Origin: Kiritimatiellia bacterium
GTDB taxonomy: Bacteria; Verrucomicrobiota; Kiritimatiellia; CAIQIC01; JAGNIJ01
Direction: 5' to 3'
Assembly: GCA_018001225.1 (NCBI GenBank)
Contig: JAGNIJ010000010.1
Location: forward strand, 1 to 64,000
Length of the DNA: 64,000 nucleotides
A program made the translations under genes and the position numbers. Shown here piece by piece: positions 8,401 through 20,484 of this stretch. The notes under the pieces were generated by a model. That model ran no database searches and had not been told where the DNA came from. It saw only the letters and a list, made by a program, of their open reading frames with translations. Each line of letters starts with the position of its first letter. Position 1 is the first letter of the stretch.

Positions 8401-11189
8401 AAGGCCGCCGCGCCGCCGGCGGGATTGGTCACGGCCAGCAACTCGCCGCGCGGGTGGTAGCTGAACCGCCAGGTGTTGGTTCCTTCGTCCGTGACCGACG
8501 CCGGCCGGCCGGCGGCATTGTACGCGCGCTCCGACCGCGTCCCGTCCGCGTAGTCCGCGCGGATCGGCCGGCCGGAAGCGTCATAGGCCAGGCGGGTGGC
8601 CTCGCCCAGCGCGTTGGTGACGGCCGCCAGCCGGCCCATCGGCGTGTAGCCGAAGGTCGTCGCGTTCCCGTCGAAGTCCGTGCGGCGCGCGAGGTTCCCA
8701 TCCGCGTCGCGATCGAAGGCCGCCCTGTGCCCCAGGGCGTTGGTGATCCAGATGAGCCGCTTCTCCCCGTCGTACCTGAAGCGGGTCAAGTTGGTGTACG
8801 CATCCCGGTGAAGGGCGAGCATGCCGTCGGGGTAGTACACGTACCGGTTGGTCTGGTGCGCGGCGCTGACGGACTGCGTCATGAGCCCGACGGCGTTATA
8901 GGAATAGGCCATCGCCTGGCCCAGCGGATCGACCGCGCGCGTGACCTGGCCCTCCCGGTCATAGTCCCAGGACCAGGACCGGGCGCCGCGGACGAGGTTG
9001 GTGCGCCAGCCGCGCAGGTCATAGGCGTAGGTGTTCGTGCCGGCCGGCTCGCGCCGCCGGACGAGCCGCCCCATGTCGTCGTACGCATCCGCCGCCAGGA
9101 AGCCCAGGCTGTCCGCCCGGTTGGTCGCCCGGTCCATCAGGTCGGCCTGCTCGGCGACGGCGTACCCGGCCGGATCGGTCAGGGTGGCGAGCCTCCCGTT
9201 GGCGTCATAGGCGAAGGCCGTCACGCCGCCCGCCGCGTTCGTGAAGGCCGTCACGCGGCCCATCGCGTCGAGGCCCCACCGCTCGGCCGAGCCGTCCGGG
9301 CGCTGGATGCCGGTCAGCCGGCCGAGCGCGTCGTATGCGAACAGGGTGGGGCCGGTGTCGTCGTCCGCGACGGAGGCGACGGTGCCGTCGGCGTTATACG
9401 TCAGGGATTGCGTTCCGCCGCCGGGCCGGGCGAGGGCCACGGGCTGGCCACGCTCGTTGTAGGTGGCCGACCAGACATTGCTTGCGCGGTCCGTCAGGTT
9501 CGTCGGCAGCCCGCGCCCGTCGCGTTGGTAGTCCAGGGTGCTCAAGTTGGAGAACCGGTTGGTAGACAGGTCCTCGAAAACAAAGGTGACGGCCAGGCCC
9601 GGCTGGTCGCGGTTGGTGAACACCTGGACGGTCTCCTCGTAGCGCCATTGCGTCACGCGGGAGAGCGGGTCCACATAAGTTCCGATCTTCCGTGCCGCGT
9701 TGAGGCCGATGTTCGCGCTTTGTCCCAGCCGGTTCCTCGTGGCGATCGGCCGGTCGTAATCAAAGCCGAGAGTGAAGGTGTTGGTCCCGCCGCCCTGGTC
9801 CACGGTCCGGGACGCATACTGCATGTTCGTGTGACGATGGACCAGCACCCCCTGCGGATCGGTGACGGTCGTATCGCCGCCCGCGCCGTATTCGAACGAG
9901 GAGGCCGCGCCGTAGGCGTCGGCCTGGTTGGTGACCTGGCCGCCGGCATTGAAAAGCTGGACGTACGGCGCGTTGCCGGCCGGGTACTGGACGGAGGTCA
10001 TCAACGCGCCGTTCCCGTTGGTGAAGGAGTGGGTGGCGTCGTAGGCGTACACGGTGACCTCGCCCGCGGCGTTGGTCGCGTGGGTCAGGGCGCCCTGCGC
10101 GTCGTGGCCGAAGCCGGCCGACCGCGTCCCGTCCGAGACGCGGACCAGGTTGCTCGCGGCGTTGTAGTCGAAGGTCAGCGCGCGACCGAGCCCGTCGGAC
10201 ACATTGGTGACCAGCCCGTCCGGCCGGCGCTGCAGCCGCAGGGCGTTCCCGTAGCGGTCGAGGATTTCCTTCGCGAAGGCGTGCGCGCTCCAGTCAAAGC
10301 GGTAGAGCCGTTCCGATTCCGGGTCGAGGAACCAGAGGTCCGTCCCGTCGGTCTTGAGCTCGTAGGGGTCGGGCTCCCGGTCGAAGTTCAGGGCCCACAC
10401 CCCGCCCTGGCCGTTGGTGTTGTACACCTCGATGAACACCACCCGCTTGCCGGAAGGGAGCAGGACGTGCATATGCCACTCGGCCGGGTCCGAACCGGGC
10501 GAGCGCATGACCTGGGCGTCGAAGTCGGAGGACCAGCCGGAGCCCAGCGGCGTGCGCATCCCGTCCGTGCCCGGGTCGTTCAGCCGCGAGGCGTAGCGGC
10601 GCGTGAAGCGCAGGGGCAGGGGCCCGCCCAGGTCCAGGTCCGTGACCGGCGGCAGGACGTACTCGCCCGTCATCGTGGCGACGGGTTCCTCGGTTTCCTC
10701 CGCGTGGGGCGTCGCGCCCCGTGTGGCGTTCGGGGCCTCCACCGCGACCTCGTAATTCGCGCGGGACGTGAAAGCCGGCGTCACGTTTGTGAAGGCAAAG
10801 AAGATCTTGTTCTGTATGAACTGGCCCGGCGGCGCGTTGGTATCCACGTGGACCTTGTAGCTGGCCTGGAACGGCTCATCCGCGGGGACCGTGACGTTCC
10901 ACTGCACGCCCGAGCCGCCGTTGAGGAAGACGGGGGTGGCGGTGGGGAAGGAAACGATATCGCTATACCCCGTCGTGCCGGGCCCGCGCCAGTCCGTGAT
11001 GGTTACGTCCGTGTCCGACGATCGCTCGGGATCCAAAAAAAAGGAGTAATTGACCGTCTCGCCGGGAAACACGGAGTGGTCCTCGGAATCCACCTTGGCA
11101 TATCCGACATTAGTAAAAATGAACGCCGGCGCGGGCGCGGGCCAAAGAAGGGAGATCGCGCACGTGGCCAACAGCTTTCCTGATTTCAT
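5412..11189 (-). CDS. Giant secreted RHS/YD-repeat protein
   Basis: 1925 residues from ATG 11189, chosen because GGAGGTGA lies just upstream and a signal peptide begins there (MKSGKLLATCAISLLWPAPA). Domain order: N-terminal beta-sandwich region (~1-150); a DUF6531-like start of the RHS shell (DLDLGGPLPLRFTRRYASR, ~170); more than thirty YD repeats forming the presumed hollow beta-cocoon; the RHS core-associated end (GLYQMRARWYDATIGRFLSPE...NPYQYVGNDPL, ~1580-1630); and a variable ~290-residue Pro-rich tail. The tail holds two copies of a unit centred on VQGGSPW, 41 residues apart. The tail has no toxin motif I recognise and there is no obvious immunity gene. The Sec-type signal argues for surface display or release rather than type VI delivery. 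Confidence 0.92.
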   Translation of the reverse strand: MKSGKLLATCAISLLWPAPAPAFIFTNVGYAKVDSEDHSVFPGETVNYSFFLDPERSSDTDVTITDWRGPGTTGYSDIVSFPTATPVFLNGGSGVQWNVTVPADEPFQASYKVHVDTNAPPGQFIQNKIFFAFTNVTPAFTSRANYEVAVEAPNATRGATPHAEETEEPVATMTGEYVLPPVTDLDLGGPLPLRFTRRYASRLNDPGTDGMRTPLGSGWSSDFDAQVMRSPGSDPAEWHMHVLLPSGKRVVFIEVYNTNGQGGVWALNFDREPDPYELKTDGTDLWFLDPESERLYRFDWSAHAFAKEILDRYGNALRLQRRPDGLVTNVSDGLGRALTFDYNAASNLVRVSDGTRSAGFGHDAQGALTHATNAAGEVTVYAYDATHSFTNGNGALMTSVQYPAGNAPYVQLFNAGGQVTNQADAYGAASSFEYGAGGDTTVTDPQGVLVHRHTNMQYASRTVDQGGGTNTFTLGFDYDRPIATRNRLGQSANIGLNAARKIGTYVDPLSRVTQWRYEETVQVFTNRDQPGLAVTFVFEDLSTNRFSNLSTLDYQRDGRGLPTNLTDRASNVWSATYNERGQPVALARPGGGTQSLTYNADGTVASVADDDTGPTLFAYDALGRLTGIQRPDGSAERWGLDAMGRVTAFTNAAGGVTAFAYDANGRLATLTDPAGYAVAEQADLMDRATNRADSLGFLAADAYDDMGRLVRRREPAGTNTYAYDLRGWRTNLVRGARSWSWDYDREGQVTRAVDPLGQAMAYSYNAVGLMTQSVSAAHQTNRYVYYPDGMLALHRDAYTNLTRFRYDGEKRLIWITNALGHRAAFDRDADGNLARRTDFDGNATTFGYTPMGRLAAVTNALGEATRLAYDASGRPIRADYADGTRSERAYNAAGRPASVTDEGTNTWRFSYHPRGELLAVTNPAGGAAAFTYNLDGTLQTATDTDTGPVSNRYDAARRRTETAFPDGSSVFYEYNEHHELTARTDGRGNRTEYAYDDAGRLTRITDAKGQPTDVRYDADGRPTNLVDRTGATTTFEYDLAGRLIAVTDPTGVRTAYGYDALGRATNITVGTSTWALAYNNSGVLTGWVSPLGRMTTRVPDALQRVAQTVNALGHTNTTTYDARGRVARTTDAQGRNTDYAYDPRGLLAGVTLPDTGTVTYARDALGRVSRITDFNGAHWDFASTPMGRLQTLADPLSRVTQYARDPVGRVSGVTWPDSSTVAYTRDANGEIVRAQYSGGPDLAFQRDELGLITNAPGLALAYDAEGRVNAADFSGAVFGATYDAAGRLATVTYPALGSGAAFTVTYGYNTGPAGDGRLASVSNSLTGVTVFFGYDADGRLRTVSLPNGEVITYTWDDADRLTRLQSGDYVDLALTYDLSGRVTETDLIAPLTPSGNLVSAIANLAYDAASQISSAGYAHDARGRLTAAPGRTFAWDGASRLTNVNAATLEYTALGDVMTRTEGAAGTYFYHHHAFPLPAIVAEQNALSNQTRFYIYTPSGRLLYMVDTADGNKTYFYHFDQAGNTLALTDMDRAVTDAYAYDPYGRILARTGANPQPFAFSGAWGVRRDGTNGLYQMRARWYDATIGRFLSPEPLWPDIGSPQKLNPYQYVGNDPLRRVDRDGLDWEGLDTRLLDPLLERALETRISDLPRPPQQEFSKTVALRAPIPAELAHPWRPPLQPTNAPPQPENLECHQLPKNTAPQRPSPLEQLAYNIHGAQTPFPGAPFQPIAPDKDESPVRKSLTEYTSTDIVGGLFDFNPAHASGEFRLQLHIIEAMGRRPVPNGPLYVVQGGSPWAQPPAADPAAARRWDEELDRHFRQRGDEPLSLYEVQGGSPWGRPAPQEIGRQMIRRWERNVRRHLLRSMRHQENHLKDLRNQVAGRLFEVPLPADPALDELPADELPAVLQDVNRQLDDVLFLRSWLDL

Positions 11190-11342
11190 GCAGTTCACCT
11201 CCGGGCGCTCTCGCCCCGATTCTTGTTCAATCCATAGCACGAACAACGAAGGCCTGTAATAAAAAAAACCGCGGGCGCCACCGGGTGCGTAAACTCGCTG
11301 TACCTTTTCGGGCCGACGTCCTACGATGAGCGGCAACCTTTC

Positions 11343-12557
11343 ATGACGAGCCAGGTTCCAGGGGCATCCGGGGGCTGGATCGCGCGGTGGCTCCACCGCG
11401 TGGCCGGGGACCGGCCGGCCACCGAACGCAAGGCGCGCCTGGGCCTGTTGCAGGGCTGGGCCAGCATCGGAGTGAATACCGGGGTGTTTCTGACCAAGCT
11501 GATGCTCGGCCTGGTCCTGGGCAGTATCGCCCTGGTGGCGGATTCCGCGGACAGCTTCTTCGACGTGGTCGGCAGCGGGATCGTGGTCTGGAGCATTCAC
11601 TGGTTCCGGCGGCCGCGCGACCGCGAGCATCCGTTCGGCCACGGCCGCATGGACCTCGTGGCCGGGCTGATCATGGCCGTGCTCCTGGTCGTCGTCGGCA
11701 TCGAATTGGCGCGCACCTCCGCGGACCGGATCCTTCATCCGCCGGACTACGTGGCGCCGTGGTGGATGATCGCCGTGGTCGCCCTCGCCGTTCCCCTGAA
11801 GGAGGGGCTCGCGACCTTCTCCCGCCGGATCTCCGAGGCCACCGGGCTATCCTCCATGGAGGCCAGTTACTGGTACCTTCGGTTCGACGCCATCACCTCC
11901 GCAACCGTGACGCTCGGTTTGATCCTGTCCCGGTGGGGGTGGACGGCCGTGGACGGCTGGATCGGCCTGTTCATTTCGGGCGTGGTCGCGTGGACAGGAA
12001 TCCGCCTGGTGATCGGCGGCATCGGCCCGCTCGTGGGCGAGGCGCCGACCAAAGAGGAAGTCGATGGCGTAGAGCAGGCCGCGGCGCGCGTGCCGGGCGT
12101 GCGCGGCGTGCATGACGTGATCCTGCACAAGTACGGCGATGTGAAACTGGTGTCCTTCCACATCGAGGTGGACGCGGCGCGGAGTGCGCTCGAAGCACAC
12201 GACCTGGCCGAGCGCGTGGAGGACGAGGTCGAGAGCGTGACGGGCTGCAAGGCGATCGTTCACGTGGATCCTGTGGATCGGGGCCATCCCGCGTACGGGC
12301 GTGTGCGGGGATGGCTGCAGCAGTTCGTGGCGGGGGATGAGCGCCTGGTGGGTTTTCACGATCTGCGGGTGTCGGGAGAAGCGCATGGATTCGAGGTGTC
12401 CGTGGACCTGGTCGTTTCGGTGGATTTGCCGGAAAAGGCGTATGCCGAGGTGGCCGCCGGCGTCCGGGATCGGCTGCGCGAGGGGATCTCCGGAATCGGC
12501 GAGGCGAAGGTATCCGTCGAGGCGGCCTACAGCGGGGGGGCGACGGAACCCCGCTGA
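11343..12557 (+). CDS. Cation diffusion facilitator (CDF) family metal transporter
   Basis: A 404-residue inner-membrane metal/proton antiporter with six predicted helices and an extended C-terminal cytoplasmic region that seems to hold two ferredoxin-like CDF modules (~215-300 and ~310-400). Helix 2 keeps the DxxxD metal pair (Asp70 and Asp74 in DSFFD), and the conserved HPFGHGR loop is at residues 96-102. In helix 5 the usual His of HxxxD is Tyr178, with Asp182 kept (YLRFD), which may change metal choice. It is divergent from the RHS gene across 153 bases and upstream of the rRNA operon. Zn, Mn or Fe are all possible substrates. Confidence 0.9.
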   Translation: MTSQVPGASGGWIARWLHRVAGDRPATERKARLGLLQGWASIGVNTGVFLTKLMLGLVLGSIALVADSADSFFDVVGSGIVVWSIHWFRRPRDREHPFGHGRMDLVAGLIMAVLLVVVGIELARTSADRILHPPDYVAPWWMIAVVALAVPLKEGLATFSRRISEATGLSSMEASYWYLRFDAITSATVTLGLILSRWGWTAVDGWIGLFISGVVAWTGIRLVIGGIGPLVGEAPTKEEVDGVEQAAARVPGVRGVHDVILHKYGDVKLVSFHIEVDAARSALEAHDLAERVEDEVESVTGCKAIVHVDPVDRGHPAYGRVRGWLQQFVAGDERLVGFHDLRVSGEAHGFEVSVDLVVSVDLPEKAYAEVAAGVRDRLREGISGIGEAKVSVEAAYSGGATEPR

Positions 12558-12610
12558 AATAGGGGGAAACAGCCGTTTTTCAGCCGGGAAAAATTTTTTA
12601 AAAAAGTCTA

Positions 12611-12639
12611 TTGACACGCTCACGTTATCCCGATATCTT
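12611..12639 (+). promoter_or_regulatory. Sigma-70-type rRNA operon promoter with UP-like AT tract
   Basis: A perfect -35 box TTGACA (12611-12616) is separated by 17 bases from TATCTT (12634-12639, 4 of 6 consensus matches). An A/T-only tract directly upstream (about 12589-12606) fits an UP element, as expected for a strong rRNA promoter. It is the only such combination seen before the 16S gene, which begins about 270 bases downstream. Confidence 0.8.
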
Positions 12640-12671
12640 GGCAGCAGAATTTCGGGTTGTTTTTTTGTAGT

Positions 12672-12762
12672 TGCTCTTTAATGAGCCCTGTAGTCGCCTT
12701 GACCCGAGGCCGAAAGAGGGAAAGGCGACAGAGGGGTAGTTTGTCGTCTTGATCTTTGACAA
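12672..12762 (+). promoter_or_regulatory. Two boxA-like antitermination elements in the rRNA leader
   Basis: TGCTCTTTAA at 12672-12681 matches the first ten bases of E. coli boxA. GATCTTTGACAA at 12751-12762 is a second boxA-like element; its last ten bases (TCTTTGACAA) recur exactly at 15071-15080 in the 16S-23S spacer. Such elements load the Nus complex that protects rRNA transcription from Rho. Confidence 0.6.
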
Positions 12763-12776
12763 CCGAATAAGACTTA

Positions 12777-12850
12777 CGCCACTTCGAATCAGAAGTGGCG
12801 CGATGTGTCGGAGCCTGTAATCAATTCCACAATCCCGTTTACGGGGTTGT
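12777..12850 (+). other. Two stem-loops in the 16S leader
   Basis: Stem 1 has perfect 9-base arms at 12777-12785 and 12792-12800 around a 6-base loop. Stem 2 pairs 12829-12837 with 12842-12850 with one G-U pair around a 4-base loop. Neither is followed by a T-run, so they are more likely leader or processing structures than terminators. The rest of the ~350-base gap between the CDF gene and 16S holds only the promoter and boxA-like sites. Confidence 0.5.
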
Positions 12851-12908
12851 TGATTTGGGATCAATAAACCGTCCGAGCCGGAAACGGCGAGGATGGGCTC
12901 AACGTTTT

Positions 12909-14487
<1,579 letters not shown>

Positions 14488-14512
14488 CACCAAGGCGGTT
14501 GATTGGAAGACG

Positions 14513-14567
14513 GGTTGATTGGAGGATTGGTTTCCAATCATCGAATCATCAAATCAACAAATCAACC
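14513..14567. repeat. Nested inverted repeats at the start of the 16S-23S spacer
   Basis: GGTTGATT at 14513-14520 pairs with 14560-14567, and GATTGGA at 14517-14523 pairs with 14533-14539. The segment is also rich in the direct word AATCA. It lies between the 16S 3' end and tRNA-Ala and may be a processing structure or a small inserted repeat. Confidence 0.5.
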
Positions 14568-14589
14568 TGCTGCGGTAGGACAATCGTCC

Positions 14590-14610
14590 CGCCCCGTTTT
14601 TAACGGGGCG
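14590..14610 (+). other. GC-rich spacer hairpin
   Basis: Perfect 9-base arms (14590-14598 and 14602-14610) enclose a TTT loop. No T-run follows, so it is not a terminator. It sits between 16S and tRNA-Ala and is a plausible RNA processing site. Confidence 0.5.
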
Positions 14611-14735
14611 AAGACGACCTTCCGACGGGGCAACCCGTGGGAAGTTTCATCATCAGGCCTGGCACGTCGCGCCGCTTCTGGTCCGAAGATTGCGTAAGTC
14701 CAACGGATGGTCGTCTCGGCCCTCTTATTTTTCGA

Positions 14736-14811
14736 GGGGGCATAGCTCAGTTGGAAGAGCACGAGCTTTGCAAGCTCGGGGTCAGGGGTTCGAACCCCCT
14801 TGCCTCCACCA
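14736..14811 (+). tRNA. tRNA-Ala (anticodon TGC)
   Basis: A 76-base cloverleaf with anticodon TGC at 14769-14771 and an encoded 3' CCA. The acceptor stem GGGGGCA/TGCCTCC includes the G3-U70 pair that marks alanine tRNAs. It lies in the 16S-23S spacer, upstream of tRNA-Ile. Confidence 0.97.
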
Positions 14812-14832
14812 GGCTTCGTCCGAGGCGAAGCC
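14812..14832 (+). other. Stem-loop between the two spacer tRNAs
   Basis: Arms GGCTTCG (14812-14818) and CGAAGCC (14826-14832) enclose a 7-base loop, starting directly after the CCA of tRNA-Ala. Probably a processing hairpin. Confidence 0.45.
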
Positions 14833-14945
14833 GAGGATGAAGCCTGCCACGGCGAAGTCCCCGACCGCAGGGAGGGGGTGAAGCCGGGCCGGACTTGGAG
14901 TTCGCCTCGAACTACGCCCGGGCAAGCCATAGCGAGGTTTTGCTC

Positions 14946-15019
14946 GGGCGTGTAGCTCAGTTGGTTAGAGCGCGTCCCTGATAAGGACGAGGTCCCTGGT
15001 TCGACTCCAGGCACGCCCA
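14946..15019 (+). tRNA. tRNA-Ile (anticodon GAT)
   Basis: A 74-base cloverleaf without encoded CCA; the anticodon GAT is at 14980-14982. The acceptor stem GGGCGTG pairs with CACGCCC. The two neighbouring tRNAs therefore differ in CCA encoding: Ala has it, Ile needs it added. It is the second spacer tRNA, so the order is Ala then Ile, the reverse of E. coli. Confidence 0.97.
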
Positions 15020-15068
15020 TGCCATCCGGTTTATTCGGTCTTGAACATTTTCCCGCCGCAGGCGGGTG

Positions 15069-15080
15069 GTTCTTTGACAA
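15069..15080 (+). promoter_or_regulatory. boxA-like element before 23S
   Basis: GTTCTTTGACAA lies about 110 bases before 23S and shares TCTTTGACAA exactly with the leader element at 12753-12762. The position matches the spacer boxA of other bacterial rRNA operons. A weaker version, TGTTCTTTTAGA, occurs before 5S at 18238-18249. Confidence 0.6.
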
Positions 15081-15187
15081 TTGCATAGAGAGAGGGGTAG
15101 TACAATTCTTCACCGAAGAATTAACTAGATTCCCCGACGACCCGGCGCGCAAGCGGCGGGAAGAAGGGGATGTGACCAATGAATTTT

Positions 15188-18175
<2,988 letters not shown>

Positions 18176-18253
18176 TTTTTTACGTACTTCGGGTGGCCCT
18201 CCCATGCAGGGGGACCGCCACCCTCTCTCTATGCATTGTTCTTTTAGAGTTTT

Positions 18254-18370
18254 TCCCGGCGACCATGGCGAGGAGGAAACACCCGTTCCCATTCCGAACA
18301 CGATCGTTAAGCTCCTCAGCGGCGATGGTACTGTGGTAATCGGCCATGGGAGAGTAGCACGTCGCCGGGT
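18254..18370 (+). rRNA. rrf: 5S ribosomal RNA
   Basis: About 117 bases. The terminal stem CCCGGCGAC (18255-18263) pairs with GTCGCCGGG (18361-18369). The conserved loop CCCATTCCGAACACG is present. It is the last gene of the operon, directly before the terminator. Confidence 0.95.
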
Positions 18371-18382
18371 TTATTATTTCAC

Positions 18383-18419
18383 GGGGCTGTTCGGTGGAAA
18401 CCGGACAGCCCCTTTTTTT
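18383..18419 (+). terminator. Rho-independent terminator of the rRNA operon
   Basis: A 13-base stem (18383-18395 with 18400-18412, one G-U pair) with a GGAA tetraloop, followed by seven T. Confidence 0.93.
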
Positions 18420-18428
18420 AAAGCATGA

Positions 18429-18493
18429 ACCGCGGTGGACACGGATGAATCGGATGACCGGATGGAGATCTGCGCATCCGTGTAATCCGTGGT
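18429..18493. repeat. Imperfect inverted repeat of ACGGATTACACGGAT type
   Basis: Arms at 18429-18446 and 18476-18493 are imperfect reverse complements built on words like CACGGAT and ATCCGTG. It sits between the rRNA terminator and rpsA. The look is that of a dispersed non-coding repeat, but only one copy is in the window. Confidence 0.45.
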
Positions 18494-18579
18494 CCCCGAA
18501 TCAATTGCCCGCGAAATGAAGGGGCGGTTTCGCGGGGCCGAAGCAGCAGGATACGCCCGGAACCCTAACCGTTAGCAAC

Positions 18580-20367
18580 ATGGAAAAAACCAAGGTTCAG
18601 AAGCAGAAGATGGATGTCGACCTTCAAAAACTCGAAGGCGACGAGCAGGCCGATGCCTCCAAGATGTACGAAGACACCCTCAAGGAATTCAACGAGGGCT
18701 CGATCGTCAACGGCAAGGTCCTGGAAGTCCGGCCGACGGAAGTCCTCGTGGACATCGGCTACAAGTCCGAAGGCTGCATTCCCCTGTACGAGTTCGGGAC
18801 GGCCGAGGATGTCAAGGCGGGGGACCAGGTCGAAGTGCTCCTCGAGAAGCTCGAGGACGACGACGGCATGGTCGTGTTGAGCAAGAAGCGCGCCGAACAG
18901 CAACGCACCTGGAACCGCGTGGTGGACACCTGCGAAGAGGGCTCCATCCTCGAGGGCACGGTCAAGGGCCGGGTCAAGGGCGGCCTGATCGTGGATATCG
19001 GCGTGGACGCGTTCCTGCCGGGATCCCAGGTCGACGTGCTGCCCGTCCGCAACCCGGACGAGCTGCTCGGCAAGAAGCTGGAATTCAAGATTCTCAAGAT
19101 CAACAAGGAACGCCGCAATGTTGTGCTGTCCCGCCGCGAACTGCTCGAGGAGCGCCGGCGCGAACAGAAGAAGAAGCTGCTTACCGAGATCCAGCCCGGC
19201 CAGGTGCGCAAGGGCATGGTCAAGAATATCACCGACTTCGGCGCGTTCATCGACCTGAACGGCATGGACGGCCTGCTCCATATCACCGATATGAGCTGGG
19301 GCCGCCTCAACCACCCCTCGGAAATGCTCGCGGTCGGCCAGGAAGTCGAAGTCACCGTGCTCGACGTCAATCTGGAGAAGGAGCGCATTTCCCTGGGCCT
19401 CAAGCAGCGCCTCCCGAATCCGTGGGACGACATCGAGGCCAAGTACCCGATCGGTACCCGCATCCGTGGCAAGGTGGTCAAGCTGGTCCCGTACGGCGCG
19501 TTCGTCCAGGTCGAGGAGGGCGTCGAGGGCCTGGTGCACGTCTCCGAGATGTCCTGGACCAAGCGTGTCGTGCGCGCCTCGGATGTGCTCAATGTCGACG
19601 ACATGGTCGAAGCCGTCGTGTTGAATATCAACAAGGACGAGCAGAAGATCTCGCTCGGCATCCGGCAGACCGAGGCCAACCCGTGGGACCTGGTGGCCCA
19701 GCATTACGCCATCGGCGCCCGCGTCAAGGGGGTGGTCCGCAACTTCACCAACTACGGCGCCTTCGTCCAGTTGGAGGAGGGCGTGGACGGCATGATCCAC
19801 GTCTCCGACATGTCCTGGACCCGCAAGATCAACCACCCCTCGGAAGTCCTCAAGAAGGGCGACGAGGTCGAGGCCGTCGTGCTCGAAGTCGATGCCGTGA
19901 ACCAGCGGATCAGCCTGGGCCTCAAGCAGGCGCAGGAAGACCCGTGGACCGGTATTTCCTCGCGGTACCAAGTGGGCCAGAAGGTCAAGGGCAAGGTCAC
20001 CAAGCTGGCGTCCTTCGGCGCCTTCGTGGAGATCGAGGAGAACGTAGAGGGCCTGGTACACATCAGCCAGGTCAGCGACCAGCACATCCAGAAGGTGCGC
20101 GACGTGTTGCAGCCCGGCCAGGAGGTCGAGGCCCGCGTGATCAAGGTGGACCCGGTCGAGCGCCGGATCGGCCTCTCGATCAAGGCCGCCCAACTCGCCG
20201 ACGACGAGTTCAAGGTGGACGATTCGATGCTGGAAGGCCTGCGGCCGGGCGAAGACCTGGTGGATCTCGCGGGCGCCTTCGACGCCGCTCTGGGCGTGGC
20301 CGGCCAGACCGCGGAGGAGTGGCGCCCGGGCGAGAAGAAGGAGGAGGCGCCCGAGTCCGGGTCCTGA
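18580..20367 (+). CDS. rpsA: 30S ribosomal protein S1
   Basis: 595 residues with six S1 RNA-binding domains at about 35-107, 119-190, 205-277, 288-365, 375-450 and 462-537, then an acidic tail. Domains 3-6 show the clear GxVxxxxxFGAFVxxxxxxxGLVHxSxxS pattern. Domains 1 and 2 are more diverged, as expected for the ribosome-binding end. S1 binds mRNA and helps initiation on the 30S subunit. There is no Shine-Dalgarno sequence before the ATG (ACCGTTAGCAAC), a feature also known for rpsA in other bacteria where S1 controls its own synthesis. It is followed by its own terminator. Confidence 0.97.
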   Translation: MEKTKVQKQKMDVDLQKLEGDEQADASKMYEDTLKEFNEGSIVNGKVLEVRPTEVLVDIGYKSEGCIPLYEFGTAEDVKAGDQVEVLLEKLEDDDGMVVLSKKRAEQQRTWNRVVDTCEEGSILEGTVKGRVKGGLIVDIGVDAFLPGSQVDVLPVRNPDELLGKKLEFKILKINKERRNVVLSRRELLEERRREQKKKLLTEIQPGQVRKGMVKNITDFGAFIDLNGMDGLLHITDMSWGRLNHPSEMLAVGQEVEVTVLDVNLEKERISLGLKQRLPNPWDDIEAKYPIGTRIRGKVVKLVPYGAFVQVEEGVEGLVHVSEMSWTKRVVRASDVLNVDDMVEAVVLNINKDEQKISLGIRQTEANPWDLVAQHYAIGARVKGVVRNFTNYGAFVQLEEGVDGMIHVSDMSWTRKINHPSEVLKKGDEVEAVVLEVDAVNQRISLGLKQAQEDPWTGISSRYQVGQKVKGKVTKLASFGAFVEIEENVEGLVHISQVSDQHIQKVRDVLQPGQEVEARVIKVDPVERRIGLSIKAAQLADDEFKVDDSMLEGLRPGEDLVDLAGAFDAALGVAGQTAEEWRPGEKKEEAPESGS

Positions 20368-20392
20368 CCTGTCTGCAGGGAAAGCCCAGGAA

Positions 20393-20423
20393 ACGCCGGC
20401 GGTCAAGCCGCCGGCGTTTTTTT
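20393..20423 (+). terminator. Rho-independent terminator of rpsA
   Basis: Perfect 10-base arms (20393-20402 and 20408-20417) enclose the loop TCAAG and run into seven T. It isolates rpsA from tyrS. Confidence 0.93.
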
Positions 20424-20484
20424 CGCTTCATTTCCGGGCGTAAATCCGTACCATCGCTCGAGAAACTGATACCCCATACCGGTC

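Noticed and set aside
7656..11183. A 1175-codon open frame antisense to the RHS gene
   Set aside because: It is repetitive, Arg/Gly/Val-rich and mirrors the YD repeats of the opposite strand. The RHS protein has a signal peptide, RBS and known domains.
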